A DNA stretch of 64,000 bases, taken from assembly GCF_900100375.1 (NCBI RefSeq), contig NZ_FNEZ01000002.1, positions 124,001 through 188,000 of the forward strand, in the 5' to 3' direction. A program made the translations under genes and the position numbers. Source of the stretch: Flavobacterium noncentrifugens. GTDB taxonomy: Bacteria; Bacteroidota; Bacteroidia; Flavobacteriales; Flavobacteriaceae. Below are positions 1 through 9,873 of the stretch, piece by piece. Under the pieces are notes generated by a model that had not been told where the DNA came from, did no database searches, and was given only the letters and a program-made list of their open reading frames with translations. Each line of letters opens with the position of its first letter. Within the stretch, counting starts at the first letter, position 1.

Positions 1-913
1 CTTGGAGTTCACCAAATCGAAGTGAAATTTTCTCAAAAATTAGATGACATTCTTCAACCGTAATTTCATGCTGTGTTAACATTTTCAGTTCTTTGGCAGA
101 TGAAGTGAAAACTTTTTCCAGTGCCAAGTCCGAATGTTCCATTAGCACTATCTTTAATGACATCAGTTTTCGAGAAACACCCCGCCACATTTTCTCTCGT
201 TGATCGACACTCGTGACTTCTACATCAAAAATTTCTTCATATTTATCAAATACCTCATCATGCGTTTTTCCTTTAACTACTTTTCTGATATTTTGAAAAT
301 GTGTATTGAGCTTACTACTCGTATTACTTACGATTCCAAATAATATATCTAAGAATATGTGCGGGTCGAAACCTAACTTATCGCGAAATCGCGTTTGAAT
401 GATTGACGCTAAATCACGCGCTACGGACTGCATTTGAGATTCATATGCCCAATTTCTGACAGCCAATGTGTGAAGCATCATTCCCATCCGTAACATTACC
501 AGATGTAACTCATCAATTGAACTAACATTCTGTGTTAATCCGTAATAGGAATAGGATAAATTGGTATTAAGTTTAATTAATGTATCTCGGAAATGTGGAG
601 CATTGCTATGGAGCGGTTCAGCATTATAATGACGATTTTGAAACAATGCAAGACATTGTAAAATCTCAACATAAAAGGGAGGGAAATCTATCTTGCCTTC
701 AATCGCCTCAGTATCGATTCCAGCTCTATTATCTAAAAAGTAGTTAAAAGCAAAAGCACAGAGATATAACGGATCGTAACGTTTAAAATATTGCATAATT
801 TTTTCGAATTCGACCTCATATTCCGCGTTTGCGTCTGCGGCTATATCCTTAAATACCGCCATTTTTTCTTCAAAAGATAAATCCGTTCGAAATGGGTTCG
901 GAGTTTCAAACAT
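1..913 (-). CDS. Unrecognised protein, C-terminus cut by left window edge
   Basis: An open minus-strand frame runs without a stop from position 913 to the window edge, giving at least 304 residues. The first ATG reads MFETPNPFRTDLSFEEKM. The protein is soluble-looking, rich in helices and charged residues, with no signal peptide or membrane segment. I do not recognise the family. The same frame stays open upstream of the ATG to about 1055 and encodes a strongly lysine-rich stretch (IAKKKPASKSKKKLHRPYEV) that reads like protein but has only non-ATG candidate starts (for example TTG). The true start may therefore lie upstream. It is transcribed away from the RHS module and probably belongs to the same accessory region. 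That it is a real gene is well supported by length; its function is unknown. Confidence 0.7.
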   Translation of the reverse strand, partial: MFETPNPFRTDLSFEEKMAVFKDIAADANAEYEVEFEKIMQYFKRYDPLYLCAFAFNYFLDNRAGIDTEAIEGKIDFPPFYVEILQCLALFQNRHYNAEPLHSNAPHFRDTLIKLNTNLSYSYYGLTQNVSSIDELHLVMLRMGMMLHTLAVRNWAYESQMQSVARDLASIIQTRFRDKLGFDPHIFLDILFGIVSNTSSKLNTHFQNIRKVVKGKTHDEVFDKYEEIFDVEVTSVDQREKMWRGVSRKLMSLKIVLMEHSDLALEKVFTSSAKELKMLTQHEITVEECHLIFEKISLRFGELQ

Positions 914-1338
914 TCTTTGCTTAACTACCTCGTACGGCCTATGCAACTTTTTTTTACTCTTGCTTGCCGGTTTTTTCTTTGCAATTTTCTTCCTCGACTT
1001 AATGGCACTATAATTTTTTACGTGAATGTAATAAAAACATCGATATATTCTTCACGATGAAAAGGTTAACCGATTAAACTTTTCTGTAGATTTATTTTGA
1101 TCTACGAAATTTGTTAAAAAAAGCATAAAAGAAAGTTGCTACTTAATAAGCTTTTCAATAGGTTTGCGCAAATAAATAAAAGCAAATACCACTTCCGCTT
1201 TTAATGGATCATTCTTGATGCCTTCCCTTGACTGGGCGCATATTGATGAATTCTTTTATGTCTGCAATCTGTTCCATGCAGGCTATCGCATAATACAAAT
1301 GAATCACCGTCGTCCATCGGCTGCATAATTAATATACT
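914..1338. other. Gene-poor gap before the RHS module
   Basis: This AT-rich stretch lies between two divergent genes. Its first part (about 914-1055) may be an upstream extension of the left-edge gene. A small hairpin pairs 1086-1091 with 1100-1105, without a T-run. On the minus strand 1209-1328 is a 40-codon open fragment that reads like the end of a protein but has no convincing start. No promoter matching TAnnTTTG was found close to 1339. Confidence 0.5.
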
Positions 1339-3288
1339 ATGAAAAATATTTTTTTAATCGTTCGAAATTTTATTGGCGTGTCATTATTCATAACACCCAC
1401 GATAGATTATTCTCAGGATATGCTTTGGGAAAAATCCTATGGAGGGAAAAATGCTGAATATTTATTTGATGCTGTACCAACGGCTGATTACGGATTTATC
1501 TTGGCAGGAAGTTCGCTTTCGGGCAAAACGGGAAATAAAACTTCCGAAGGTGCTGGAGACTTGGATTACTGGATTTGGAAAATGGATGAAAGCGGGGACA
1601 TGGATTGGCAAAAAAGTTTCGGTGGAAGCGGTTCCGACTTCCTGCAATCGATACGGCTCACCAACGATGGTGGTTTTATTCTTGCCGGAAATTCTAATTC
1701 TGGACAAGGACAATCTAAAAAAGATGATACTTACGGCGGGGATGATTTCTGGATTATCAAGCTTGATGCTGGTGGAGGCGAACAATGGCAAAAAACCATT
1801 GGCGGGCTGGGGCAGGAGAAAATAAAAAGCATTGCACAGAGTAAAGAAGGCGGATACATTGTAGGCGGTTCATCAGGTTCCGACAAGTCCGAAAACAAAA
1901 AACAAAACGGCTACGGAAATCTCGATTATTGGGTCGTCAAACTGGATAAAGATGGAAAAGTTATGTGGGAGAAAACTTTCGGTGGAATTTATCTTGACGA
2001 ATTACGCAGCATCGAGCAAACTGCCGATCAGGGATACATTTTAGGAGGATATTCCAATTCGCCAGCTTCAGGCAATAAAAAAGACGACAATATAGGTATC
2101 GGCGATTACTGGGTCATCAAACTTGATAAAGATGGTGAGGAAGAGTGGCAACAAGTCATAGGCGGTGATAAAGATGATGAATTGGCCGTAGTACACCAGA
2201 CTTATGACGGCGGTTACATTCTGGGTGGAAATTCCAATTCGGGATCAAATTACGGCAAAAAGAAAAGCAATGGTAAAGGTACTGATTTCTGGGTTGTTAA
2301 ACTTGATAAGGAAGGCGCAATGTTTTGGCAGGAAACCTATGACTTCGGTGTCTCAGATATATTGACTTCAATTGTAGAAAATAAAGACCATACTCTACTA
2401 ATCGGAGGTTTCGCAAAATCACAAGCGAATAACAAGAAAAAAGATGAGAAAGGAATAAATGATTACATCGCCTTAAAAATATCAGAAACAGGAGAGCAAC
2501 TATGGGATAAAACCGTTGGTAGCGACGGAGAGGACATTCTGACAAAAGTAGTGGAAACCAGGGACGGCGGTTATTTGCTTGCCGGGACTTCAAACCCGGT
2601 GCGAAGTGCAATGGGAATCGCGGGAACAAACTCAGGTGTGGGTGACGGTTCCTCAATTGGCTTGGGAAATGGCGAGCAATTACAAGGTATAAAAGACGTG
2701 ACAGACAAAGCCAATGGCAAAATTGCTGAAGCGGCGGAAAGTTTTAACAAAGGTTATATTGAAACGGTCGGAGCGGCCGCTGATCAAATCAACAAAGCAA
2801 CTGACTTAGGTGCAGATTCTCCTCTAAAATTCGGCGTAAACGCCCCCAAAAGTCCGTTAGGGAATGTGCCTTCTATCGGCGGTGGAAATAGCGGCTCAGG
2901 AATGGATGCTGGAAAAGCTATGGATGGGTTGTCATCAGCCCTTGGTGGAGGAAAAGCGAACATCCCACCATCACGCGATAAGAAAACACATTATGGAAAC
3001 AGCGATTTTTGGGTTGTAAAACTTTTAGATAAAGAAAAGCCGAGAGTTGTAAAAGCAACAATTGAAGCGTTCCCGAACCCGGCAGGTGATTTTACTAACG
3101 TGATTGTAGGGTATGAATTTGAAAACGGAACTGCAACTGTGGTTGATTTAGCTGGGCATACTTTACAGAGCTTTGAAATTACAGGAAGGACTATTCCGAT
3201 AAATTTAAGTGCGTATCCGGAAGGTATTTACATAATAAACATTAAGACAAATGTACAGAGTGACGGAATTAAAGTGGTTAAAAAGTAA
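1339..3288 (+). CDS. T9SS-sorted repeat protein heading the RHS module
   Basis: Predicted secreted surface protein of 649 residues. The N-terminus is a hydrophobic signal segment ending near residue 25. Residues about 28-440 are six to seven degenerate repeats of roughly 60 residues, each with a core like DYWVVKLDKDGKVMWEKTFGG followed by GGYILGG; this resembles a beta-propeller-like repeat. Residues about 440-555 are Gly/Ser/Ala-rich low complexity interrupting the last repeat. The final 80 residues form a typical type A T9SS sorting domain (AFPNPAGDF near its start, YPEGIYIINI, ending in IKVVKK), so the protein should cross the outer membrane by T9SS. The next gene begins 13 bases later, which suggests one operon with the two RHS proteins. 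Its role with them is inferred: a surface anchor or adhesin. Confidence 0.85.
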   Translation: MKNIFLIVRNFIGVSLFITPTIDYSQDMLWEKSYGGKNAEYLFDAVPTADYGFILAGSSLSGKTGNKTSEGAGDLDYWIWKMDESGDMDWQKSFGGSGSDFLQSIRLTNDGGFILAGNSNSGQGQSKKDDTYGGDDFWIIKLDAGGGEQWQKTIGGLGQEKIKSIAQSKEGGYIVGGSSGSDKSENKKQNGYGNLDYWVVKLDKDGKVMWEKTFGGIYLDELRSIEQTADQGYILGGYSNSPASGNKKDDNIGIGDYWVIKLDKDGEEEWQQVIGGDKDDELAVVHQTYDGGYILGGNSNSGSNYGKKKSNGKGTDFWVVKLDKEGAMFWQETYDFGVSDILTSIVENKDHTLLIGGFAKSQANNKKKDEKGINDYIALKISETGEQLWDKTVGSDGEDILTKVVETRDGGYLLAGTSNPVRSAMGIAGTNSGVGDGSSIGLGNGEQLQGIKDVTDKANGKIAEAAESFNKGYIETVGAAADQINKATDLGADSPLKFGVNAPKSPLGNVPSIGGGNSGSGMDAGKAMDGLSSALGGGKANIPPSRDKKTHYGNSDFWVVKLLDKEKPRVVKATIEAFPNPAGDFTNVIVGYEFENGTATVVDLAGHTLQSFEITGRTIPINLSAYPEGIYIINIKTNVQSDGIKVVKK

Positions 3289-3301
3289 TTACATAGTTAA
3301 A

Positions 3302-6300
3302 ATGAAAAACGAATCAAAAAAACCAATTTTTAGAGCGTTGATGTTCTGTCTTCTGATTGCGCAAACTTCTGTCGCGCAAAGCGGCCAACAGATTCAGGAT
3401 AAGTATATGCCAAACATGCCTTCAAGTCCTTCGGCGGCATCAATGTTTAAATTTCAGGAAATAGGATTAAACGAATACAACGGCTCTGCAAGTATCAATT
3501 TACCTTTAGTAGATATACCACTTTTTCCACTTAACCTTACTTATAAGGCCACCAGTGGAAATCGTGTGGCAGACGATGCTACAATGGTGGGGCTGGGCTG
3601 GGATATTAATTTTGGCTCTATAGTCCAAACGGTTAATGATATCGATGATTTTAGAGCATTGTATGATTATCAAATTGGCAGATATCGAAAACAGAGACCA
3701 GATTATCAAGGGTTTGTTTATCCTGGAAATGCACCTTATGCTTGTCCTTATGTATCTTATCAGAATCAATTATGTTATGCTCCAGGAAGCCAATATCCTT
3801 TGTCAACACCAAGTGCAACGGTGGGAAATACAGTCACATATGGATATTATGGAATAGCAAACGGAGCGCTGACTGAAATGTATGACATGATTGCTCAGGA
3901 GTGGTATGATTCAGAGCCGGATATTTTTACAGCAAATTTTCTTGGACATTCACTTGTATTTACAACAGATTTTCTTTCGGCTGAGAACGTGGTAAATTTC
4001 AAATGTTTAAATAGAGTGGGATACCGAATTGAATTCGGGTTAACCAATCCTGAACAAACAAGTTTTGTAATTATTGATCCTGAAGAAACAACTTACACAT
4101 TTGAAGCTGTAGAAAATGTTAAAGGCTACCTTAATTCACAACCCACAACTAATTTTACAAATGTCATCAGTTCGAGAACTTGGAAATTAACAAACATTAC
4201 TGACATAAAGGGAAAAACAGTCACAATAGATTATTCAGATATTAACAATGTGATTAACGCGCCCGCAGTTTCGCAGACTTTTTGTCAAACAACAATCTCC
4301 AGTCAGACGTACGCTTCCGGAACCAGATGTCAGACTTTTGGCAATTTGACAATGGAAAATTGGGGTGACAATTCGGTAAGTTATGATGCTAATAACTACG
4401 CTCCAATAACGGCGACTACAAAGTCAACAACTTATACGTCATCTACAAAACAAAATGTGAAGCTGATAAATTCAATTACCTGGAATGAAGGTAAAGTCAA
4501 TTTCCACTACTCCACCCGCACAGACAGTCCGCTATTAAAGAAATTGGATTCAATTGTTGTACGAGATTATAATGCAAATAGAATAAAGAGCGTCAAATTT
4601 GCCTATGACTATTTTACTTCGGCAACGTCAAATACTCTTGTAACTGGACATACAGCGAATGAAGCGATGTATAGGTTGAAACTAAACTCAGTCAATATTA
4701 ACAACCAATTATATACTTTCTCCTACAATCCTCAGAGTCTTCCTAAGAAAAATTCTTTCGCAATTGATTTTTGGGGGTATTTTAACGGAAGCGTAGGCAA
4801 CACGTCGTTTGCACCTAACCCGAATCAATTTGTAGGGTACGCCGATATGGTAAATCAAGGAAACAACCTTAATGCTAATGAAACTTTTGCAAAGGCCTAT
4901 ATTTTGGAAAAAATTACATATCCCACCAAAGGTTACACTTCTTTTAAATATGAACTGAACGAAGCGGTAAATTTATTTTTTAATCAACAGGTTACGGCAC
5001 AAGCGCGAACAAAAGGAAATGGATTAAGAATTAGAAAAATCCAAAACTACGATTCAGACGGCAAGCTGATTACCTCAAAATTATATGAGTATTTTGGAGG
5101 AAAAACAATGTTACCATTATTGGTTGGAAAAAGCACACAATATGACGCGGCAGCTCAACATCCGGATTATGCGGGCTATCTCTATCATACTGAAGTGCGT
5201 GAATTGTCAGCTGCAAGTTATTTTAATGTATCTCCAATCGGAGTATCAAATTATATCGGTTACGATAGAGTGAGAATTACGCAGGAAACCGATAGTGATT
5301 CCGGATATATTGATAAGAACTACCGTAACCTACCAGAAAATGTGGCTTACGCTTCTGGAAAGAAATTAAATGGCAATTTTACATCACCACAAACGGGGTT
5401 TGATAACGGGTCAGTTATGGAAGAAAATATATATAATGGCTCTAACCAATTATTGAAAAATACGATTTTTGATTACAATAACTATCTCAGTGTAATCGAC
5501 TATGGAGTAAAAATTACCCCTTACGGAACCTATTTTTCACCATCATGCAGTTCTAATAATGGCAGTCTCTTTAGAATGATTCCCCGATTTTTATTCAGCT
5601 CATATCCTATTTTTTCTAAACAGACTTTGCTTAAAAGTAGCGTCCAGACAGAATATTTTGATGGAAATCCGATGGTGACCACAACAAACTACATTTACAA
5701 CTCAAATAGGGATATTGCGTCCATTACTACAACCAATGGTGTCGATTCTCAAAAGAAAGAAATAGCCTATTCTGAGGTTGTTTCAGCAATCCCAGTGAGT
5801 ACACAATATTATAAAAATAACGTGCTTACCGCTACAGAGAGCTGTTCTTATACTGTACTTGGCTCATTGTATCTGCCTGAATATATATCATCTGCAAAGC
5901 CATATGCCCCAACGTCTTCGGAGCAAAAAACATTAGCACTACAATATGACTATCTTGGCAACGTATGGCAGTATCAATATGAGAACGACATGCCAACGTC
6001 AATTATCTGGGGATATAACAAGTGTTTGCCGATTGCAAAAATCGAAAACGCCGACTATTATCAAATTGCAGCAGCATTAAATATTGATCCCGATGGGGAA
6101 GGACTTGATGCTTTAAATGAGGGTAATTTAGCTTCTATAAACAATCTTAGAAATTTACTGCCCAAAGCATTGGTGACTACGTATACGCATATTCCCTTAG
6201 TAGGAGTAAGTACAGTGACTGATCCTAAAGGGGACATTTTTAAATATTTTTACGATTCTTCAGGCAGGCTTAAATTTGTCAAAGACAAAGATGACAATAT

Positions 6301-6334
6301 AATAAATGAGAATATATACAACTATAAACCATAA
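3302..6334 (+). CDS. RHS/YD-repeat partner protein
   Basis: Large secreted RHS-type protein of 1010 residues. The start is taken at the ATG at 3302, because it gives a clean signal peptide (MKNESKKPIFRALMFCLLIA, cleavage after SVAQ) and avoids overlap with the preceding gene. The N-terminal part has the sequence typical of Bacteroidota RHS partners (GLNEYNGSASINLPLVDIPL, then a stretch containing GLGWDINFG). The C-terminal 150 residues carry YD-type repeats (YDYLGNVWQYQYEN, FKYFYDSSGRLKFVKDKDDN). It has no RHS-core DPxG motif, no T9SS sorting domain and no toxin tail. The DUF6443/RHS gene starts 3 bases after its stop, so the two are almost certainly co-transcribed and may together form the RHS shell. 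That shell role is inference from RHS biology. Confidence 0.82.
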   Translation: MKNESKKPIFRALMFCLLIAQTSVAQSGQQIQDKYMPNMPSSPSAASMFKFQEIGLNEYNGSASINLPLVDIPLFPLNLTYKATSGNRVADDATMVGLGWDINFGSIVQTVNDIDDFRALYDYQIGRYRKQRPDYQGFVYPGNAPYACPYVSYQNQLCYAPGSQYPLSTPSATVGNTVTYGYYGIANGALTEMYDMIAQEWYDSEPDIFTANFLGHSLVFTTDFLSAENVVNFKCLNRVGYRIEFGLTNPEQTSFVIIDPEETTYTFEAVENVKGYLNSQPTTNFTNVISSRTWKLTNITDIKGKTVTIDYSDINNVINAPAVSQTFCQTTISSQTYASGTRCQTFGNLTMENWGDNSVSYDANNYAPITATTKSTTYTSSTKQNVKLINSITWNEGKVNFHYSTRTDSPLLKKLDSIVVRDYNANRIKSVKFAYDYFTSATSNTLVTGHTANEAMYRLKLNSVNINNQLYTFSYNPQSLPKKNSFAIDFWGYFNGSVGNTSFAPNPNQFVGYADMVNQGNNLNANETFAKAYILEKITYPTKGYTSFKYELNEAVNLFFNQQVTAQARTKGNGLRIRKIQNYDSDGKLITSKLYEYFGGKTMLPLLVGKSTQYDAAAQHPDYAGYLYHTEVRELSAASYFNVSPIGVSNYIGYDRVRITQETDSDSGYIDKNYRNLPENVAYASGKKLNGNFTSPQTGFDNGSVMEENIYNGSNQLLKNTIFDYNNYLSVIDYGVKITPYGTYFSPSCSSNNGSLFRMIPRFLFSSYPIFSKQTLLKSSVQTEYFDGNPMVTTTNYIYNSNRDIASITTTNGVDSQKKEIAYSEVVSAIPVSTQYYKNNVLTATESCSYTVLGSLYLPEYISSAKPYAPTSSEQKTLALQYDYLGNVWQYQYENDMPTSIIWGYNKCLPIAKIENADYYQIAAALNIDPDGEGLDALNEGNLASINNLRNLLPKALVTTYTHIPLVGVSTVTDPKGDIFKYFYDSSGRLKFVKDKDDNIINENIYNYKP

Positions 6335-6337
6335 TAC

Positions 6338-9300
6338 ATGAAAAAAACATATTTTCTGTTTCTTATATTTCCTCTTGTCGTTTCAGGGCAAACTCCGAAT
6401 GTTTTAGAGAATTTTGTTTGGTCAAAGACATATAAAGTACCTACACAAAACGGTGTAAATATTGTTGGTAGTGGAGAAGCAGTGACTTCTGATAAAAAGT
6501 TGCAAATCATCAATTACTTTGACGGACTGGGTCGTTTAAAACAAAAGATCGATTGTCGCCAGACAATTTCAGCAATGGATATAGTTACACCGGTTGTGTA
6601 TGACTCAATAGGTAGACAAACGAAGGAATACTTACCCTTTAATACTTATTATGACACTGGTAATTTTTCTGATAATGCACAAGTAATACAATCCATCAAT
6701 AACCAGTATAATGACCAATATTGGCAAACAGTACCCTATAGCGACAAATTGTTCGAGCTTTCTCCATTAAATAGATTGTCGAAGCAGTCTGCCACAGGAA
6801 ATGCTTGGGCTATGGGTAGCGGAAACGAAGTAAAGTTTGCGTATCAGACCAACGTAGCAAACGAAGTAAAAAAATATACTGCAACCACTTCTGCAACAAG
6901 CGATTATGGCATTAGCTTGGATGATTACAATGTTTACTACAATGCAAACGAGCTTTACAAAAGTATTACAAAAAATGAAAACTGGAGGGCTACTGATGGT
7001 GACAATAATACGGTACAGGAATTTAAAAACCTGTATGGACAAATGATATTGAAGCGAACTTTTAACAATTCTGTAGCGCATGATACTTATTATGTTTATG
7101 ATATTTATGGCAATCTAACTTATGTGATTCCGCCACTTGCAAATACAAGCAACCGCGTCAGTGATGAAATTAAAAATGGCTTATGTTATCAATACCGCTA
7201 CGACCACCAGAATCGCTTGATTGAGAAAAAGCTTCCCGGAAAAGACTGGGAATTTATCGTTTATGATCGCCTTGGTCGTGTTGTAGCAACCGGGCCTGCT
7301 TTCTCTCCTTTTACAGATGCCACCGCGCCAAACAATGTAGGCTGGCTCATCACAAAATATGACGCGCTTAGCCGTGTGGTTTACACCGGTTGGTATGCCG
7401 CAACTGTAAACACTGGCGCGCGCGCAACCCTACAACAAGCAAAAAATGTAGTGACCAATAATTTCAATGAAACCAAGCTGGCTTCTGGCAATATTGATGG
7501 AATTGATGTGCGCTACAGCAATACGGTTGTTCCAACAACTTTTAAACTGCTTACGGTAACCTATTATGACGATTATGCTTTTGCTAATGCGCCGACGCTA
7601 TTCTCGACAGTATTGACAGACAACAGCCAGACGGTTTATTATAACAACAGCACACAAAAGCCAAGAGGTCTTCAAACTGGATCATGGGTGCGCGTACTAC
7701 AAGCTGCAAGCAACATTTTGGGAGAAACGACTTATATTTTATATGATAACAAAGCCAGGGCAGTAAGAAACTATAAAAAAAATTATCTTGGTGGATATAC
7801 CCAAACAGACAGTAAGATCGATTTTGTAGGTAAAATCCTGAAGACTGAAACACGACACAAACGTTTAAGCAGCAGTACGGAATTAAAAACCACCGAAGTT
7901 TTTACATATTCAGGGCAGGACAGACTTTTGTCCCATACCCATCAGGTGAATAACGGCACAGTGGAATTGCTGGCTGAAAACAATTACAACCACCTCGGGG
8001 TTCTGTCTTATAAAAAAGTAGGAAATACAGCAGCTGCACCATTACAAAAAATAGATTACGTTTATAATATCCGTGGATGGTTAACAGGCCTTAATAATGA
8101 TCCTGATACAGGTCAAGTAGTCCTGAACACTTCTGAAAAAGATTTATTTGGCTACAAGATTAATTACAATACAGTAGAGAACGAAACCAATTATACAGGT
8201 ACAGCATTGTTCAACGGCAACATTTCCGAAACCTTTTGGCGCACTTCAGCAGATAATGTTTTACGGAAATACGGTTATAAATATGACCATCTAAACCGGT
8301 TAGCTTCTGCTACATATCAAAAACCAGGAACATCTATAGCGGTTACCAATTCCTACGATGAAAGCGCATTCTATGACAAAAATGGCAATATTACAGATTT
8401 GATACGAAATGGCGATTTCGATTCTTCGACGCAAGCTCTGGAAATCGACAGGCTCAGTTATGTATATCAAGCGAACAGTAACCGCCTGATGAAAGTAACC
8501 GACAACTCCGGGCAATACAGTACGCAGGGTTTTGCAGATGGAGCCAATACGGGCGATGATTTCCAGTATGATGCAAACGGCAACATGATTACCGATCTGA
8601 ATAAGGGAATTAATAGTAATGGCGCGAACCCTATCAAATACAACCATTTAAATCTGCCTACGGAAATTGTGACTGTGTTAAGCCCGCTTCGGAAAATCAA
8701 TTATATTTACAATGCGGCGGGAGTAAAAGTGCAGAAAATCCTTTCGCAGGGATCAACAACAATCCTGACGGATTATCTGGACGGCTTTCAATACACAGGC
8801 AACGTTTTAAAGTTTTTCCCTACAGCTGAAGGTTATGTGAATTTTGATTCAGGCGTTTACAAATATGTTTACAATTATATCGACCATTTAGGCAACGTGC
8901 GATTGAGTTATACTTCTGACCCAGGATCCCCAAGCGGCCTGGCTATTATGGAGCAAAGTCATTTTTATCCTTTCGGGCTAAAGCACAAAAGTTATAACGT
9001 TAGCATTTTGAAATTAAGAGGTAATCAGCCGGAACAAGCATTGGAGCCAGTTTACAAATACAAATACAGTGGAAAAGAATACCAGGACGAGTTGGGGCTA
9101 AATATGTATGATTATGGCGCGAGGAATTATGACCCTGCAATTGGTAGGTGGATGAACATTGACCCTTTAGCTGAAACATCACGAAGGTTTTCTCCATATA
9201 CTTACGCGTTGAACAATCCAATTTATTTTGTTGACCCAGATGGAATGCAGGCGGGTGATTTTCAGGCCTGGGGCACAACACTAACCGGGCAGGAAGCTAA

Positions 9301-9871
9301 AATTGCATTTGTAAAATTAAGAAATGATGTAGCGGCTGAAGAAGAAAATGATGATGAACCCCCTGTAAATTTGTTTAAACCAACATCCGAAGATATACAT
9401 CAAAAACCGTTTAATGATGTTTTTGATGAAGCTAATAAAGTTGGTAATTATAAGAATGGCGATATGGTTTTCACGGTTTATGGACATGGTAGTGAAGTTC
9501 ACATTGGAGATAACAAACATAAACCAGATCGAGATCTTATGAATGCAAAAGAATTTGATATTGCTATGAAGGAAATGAGTGTTGCCTATAGAAAAGTTGA
9601 AAAAATGACTAAATTTAGTTTAACTCTTTATACTTGCGAATCTGCAAGTGGCGATAACCCAATGGCAAAACAAATATCGAAGGAACATCCTAATGCTACA
9701 GTTACAGGTTTTGACGGATATGTTGGCTACGCAAAAGCGAATGGAAAAGCGTCAATTACGCGAGTAAGCAGTAATATCGATATGAAAGATCGAAATGGAT
9801 ACATTGTAACTTATAAAAATGGTAAAGAAGTAAACAGAGAATTGTACAATTCATATTTAAAAAACAAATAA
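6338..9871 (+). CDS. DUF6443/RHS-core protein with C-terminal clan-CD-like cysteine-peptidase tail
   Basis: Polymorphic-toxin-type protein of 1177 residues. Order: signal peptide (MKKTYFLFLIFPLVVSGQ), a DUF6443-like region to about residue 150, many YD repeats (about 240-830), then an RHS-associated core at about 835-970 with FYPFGLKH, KYKYSGKEYQDELGLNMYDYG and the boundary motif DPDGM. The 207-residue tail after the motif is unlike the rest. It has two hydrophobic strands, one ending in GHG (His1050) and the other in LYTC (Cys1100), about 50 residues apart. This is the His-Gly...Cys pattern of clan CD peptidases such as the C80 domain of RTX toxins. The tail is therefore a candidate toxic or self-processing protease; this is inference. 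A small lipoprotein gene follows after 2 bases. There is no T9SS sorting domain, so the export route is unclear. Confidence 0.85.
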   Translation: MKKTYFLFLIFPLVVSGQTPNVLENFVWSKTYKVPTQNGVNIVGSGEAVTSDKKLQIINYFDGLGRLKQKIDCRQTISAMDIVTPVVYDSIGRQTKEYLPFNTYYDTGNFSDNAQVIQSINNQYNDQYWQTVPYSDKLFELSPLNRLSKQSATGNAWAMGSGNEVKFAYQTNVANEVKKYTATTSATSDYGISLDDYNVYYNANELYKSITKNENWRATDGDNNTVQEFKNLYGQMILKRTFNNSVAHDTYYVYDIYGNLTYVIPPLANTSNRVSDEIKNGLCYQYRYDHQNRLIEKKLPGKDWEFIVYDRLGRVVATGPAFSPFTDATAPNNVGWLITKYDALSRVVYTGWYAATVNTGARATLQQAKNVVTNNFNETKLASGNIDGIDVRYSNTVVPTTFKLLTVTYYDDYAFANAPTLFSTVLTDNSQTVYYNNSTQKPRGLQTGSWVRVLQAASNILGETTYILYDNKARAVRNYKKNYLGGYTQTDSKIDFVGKILKTETRHKRLSSSTELKTTEVFTYSGQDRLLSHTHQVNNGTVELLAENNYNHLGVLSYKKVGNTAAAPLQKIDYVYNIRGWLTGLNNDPDTGQVVLNTSEKDLFGYKINYNTVENETNYTGTALFNGNISETFWRTSADNVLRKYGYKYDHLNRLASATYQKPGTSIAVTNSYDESAFYDKNGNITDLIRNGDFDSSTQALEIDRLSYVYQANSNRLMKVTDNSGQYSTQGFADGANTGDDFQYDANGNMITDLNKGINSNGANPIKYNHLNLPTEIVTVLSPLRKINYIYNAAGVKVQKILSQGSTTILTDYLDGFQYTGNVLKFFPTAEGYVNFDSGVYKYVYNYIDHLGNVRLSYTSDPGSPSGLAIMEQSHFYPFGLKHKSYNVSILKLRGNQPEQALEPVYKYKYSGKEYQDELGLNMYDYGARNYDPAIGRWMNIDPLAETSRRFSPYTYALNNPIYFVDPDGMQAGDFQAWGTTLTGQEAKIAFVKLRNDVAAEEENDDEPPVNLFKPTSEDIHQKPFNDVFDEANKVGNYKNGDMVFTVYGHGSEVHIGDNKHKPDRDLMNAKEFDIAMKEMSVAYRKVEKMTKFSLTLYTCESASGDNPMAKQISKEHPNATVTGFDGYVGYAKANGKASITRVSSNIDMKDRNGYIVTYKNGKEVNRELYNSYLKNK

Positions 9872-9873
9872 TA

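Noticed and set aside
3251-3301. Earlier ATG start of the RHS partner protein
   Set aside because: It lies inside the end of the preceding gene, gives no signal peptide, and the ATG at 3302 gives a good one.
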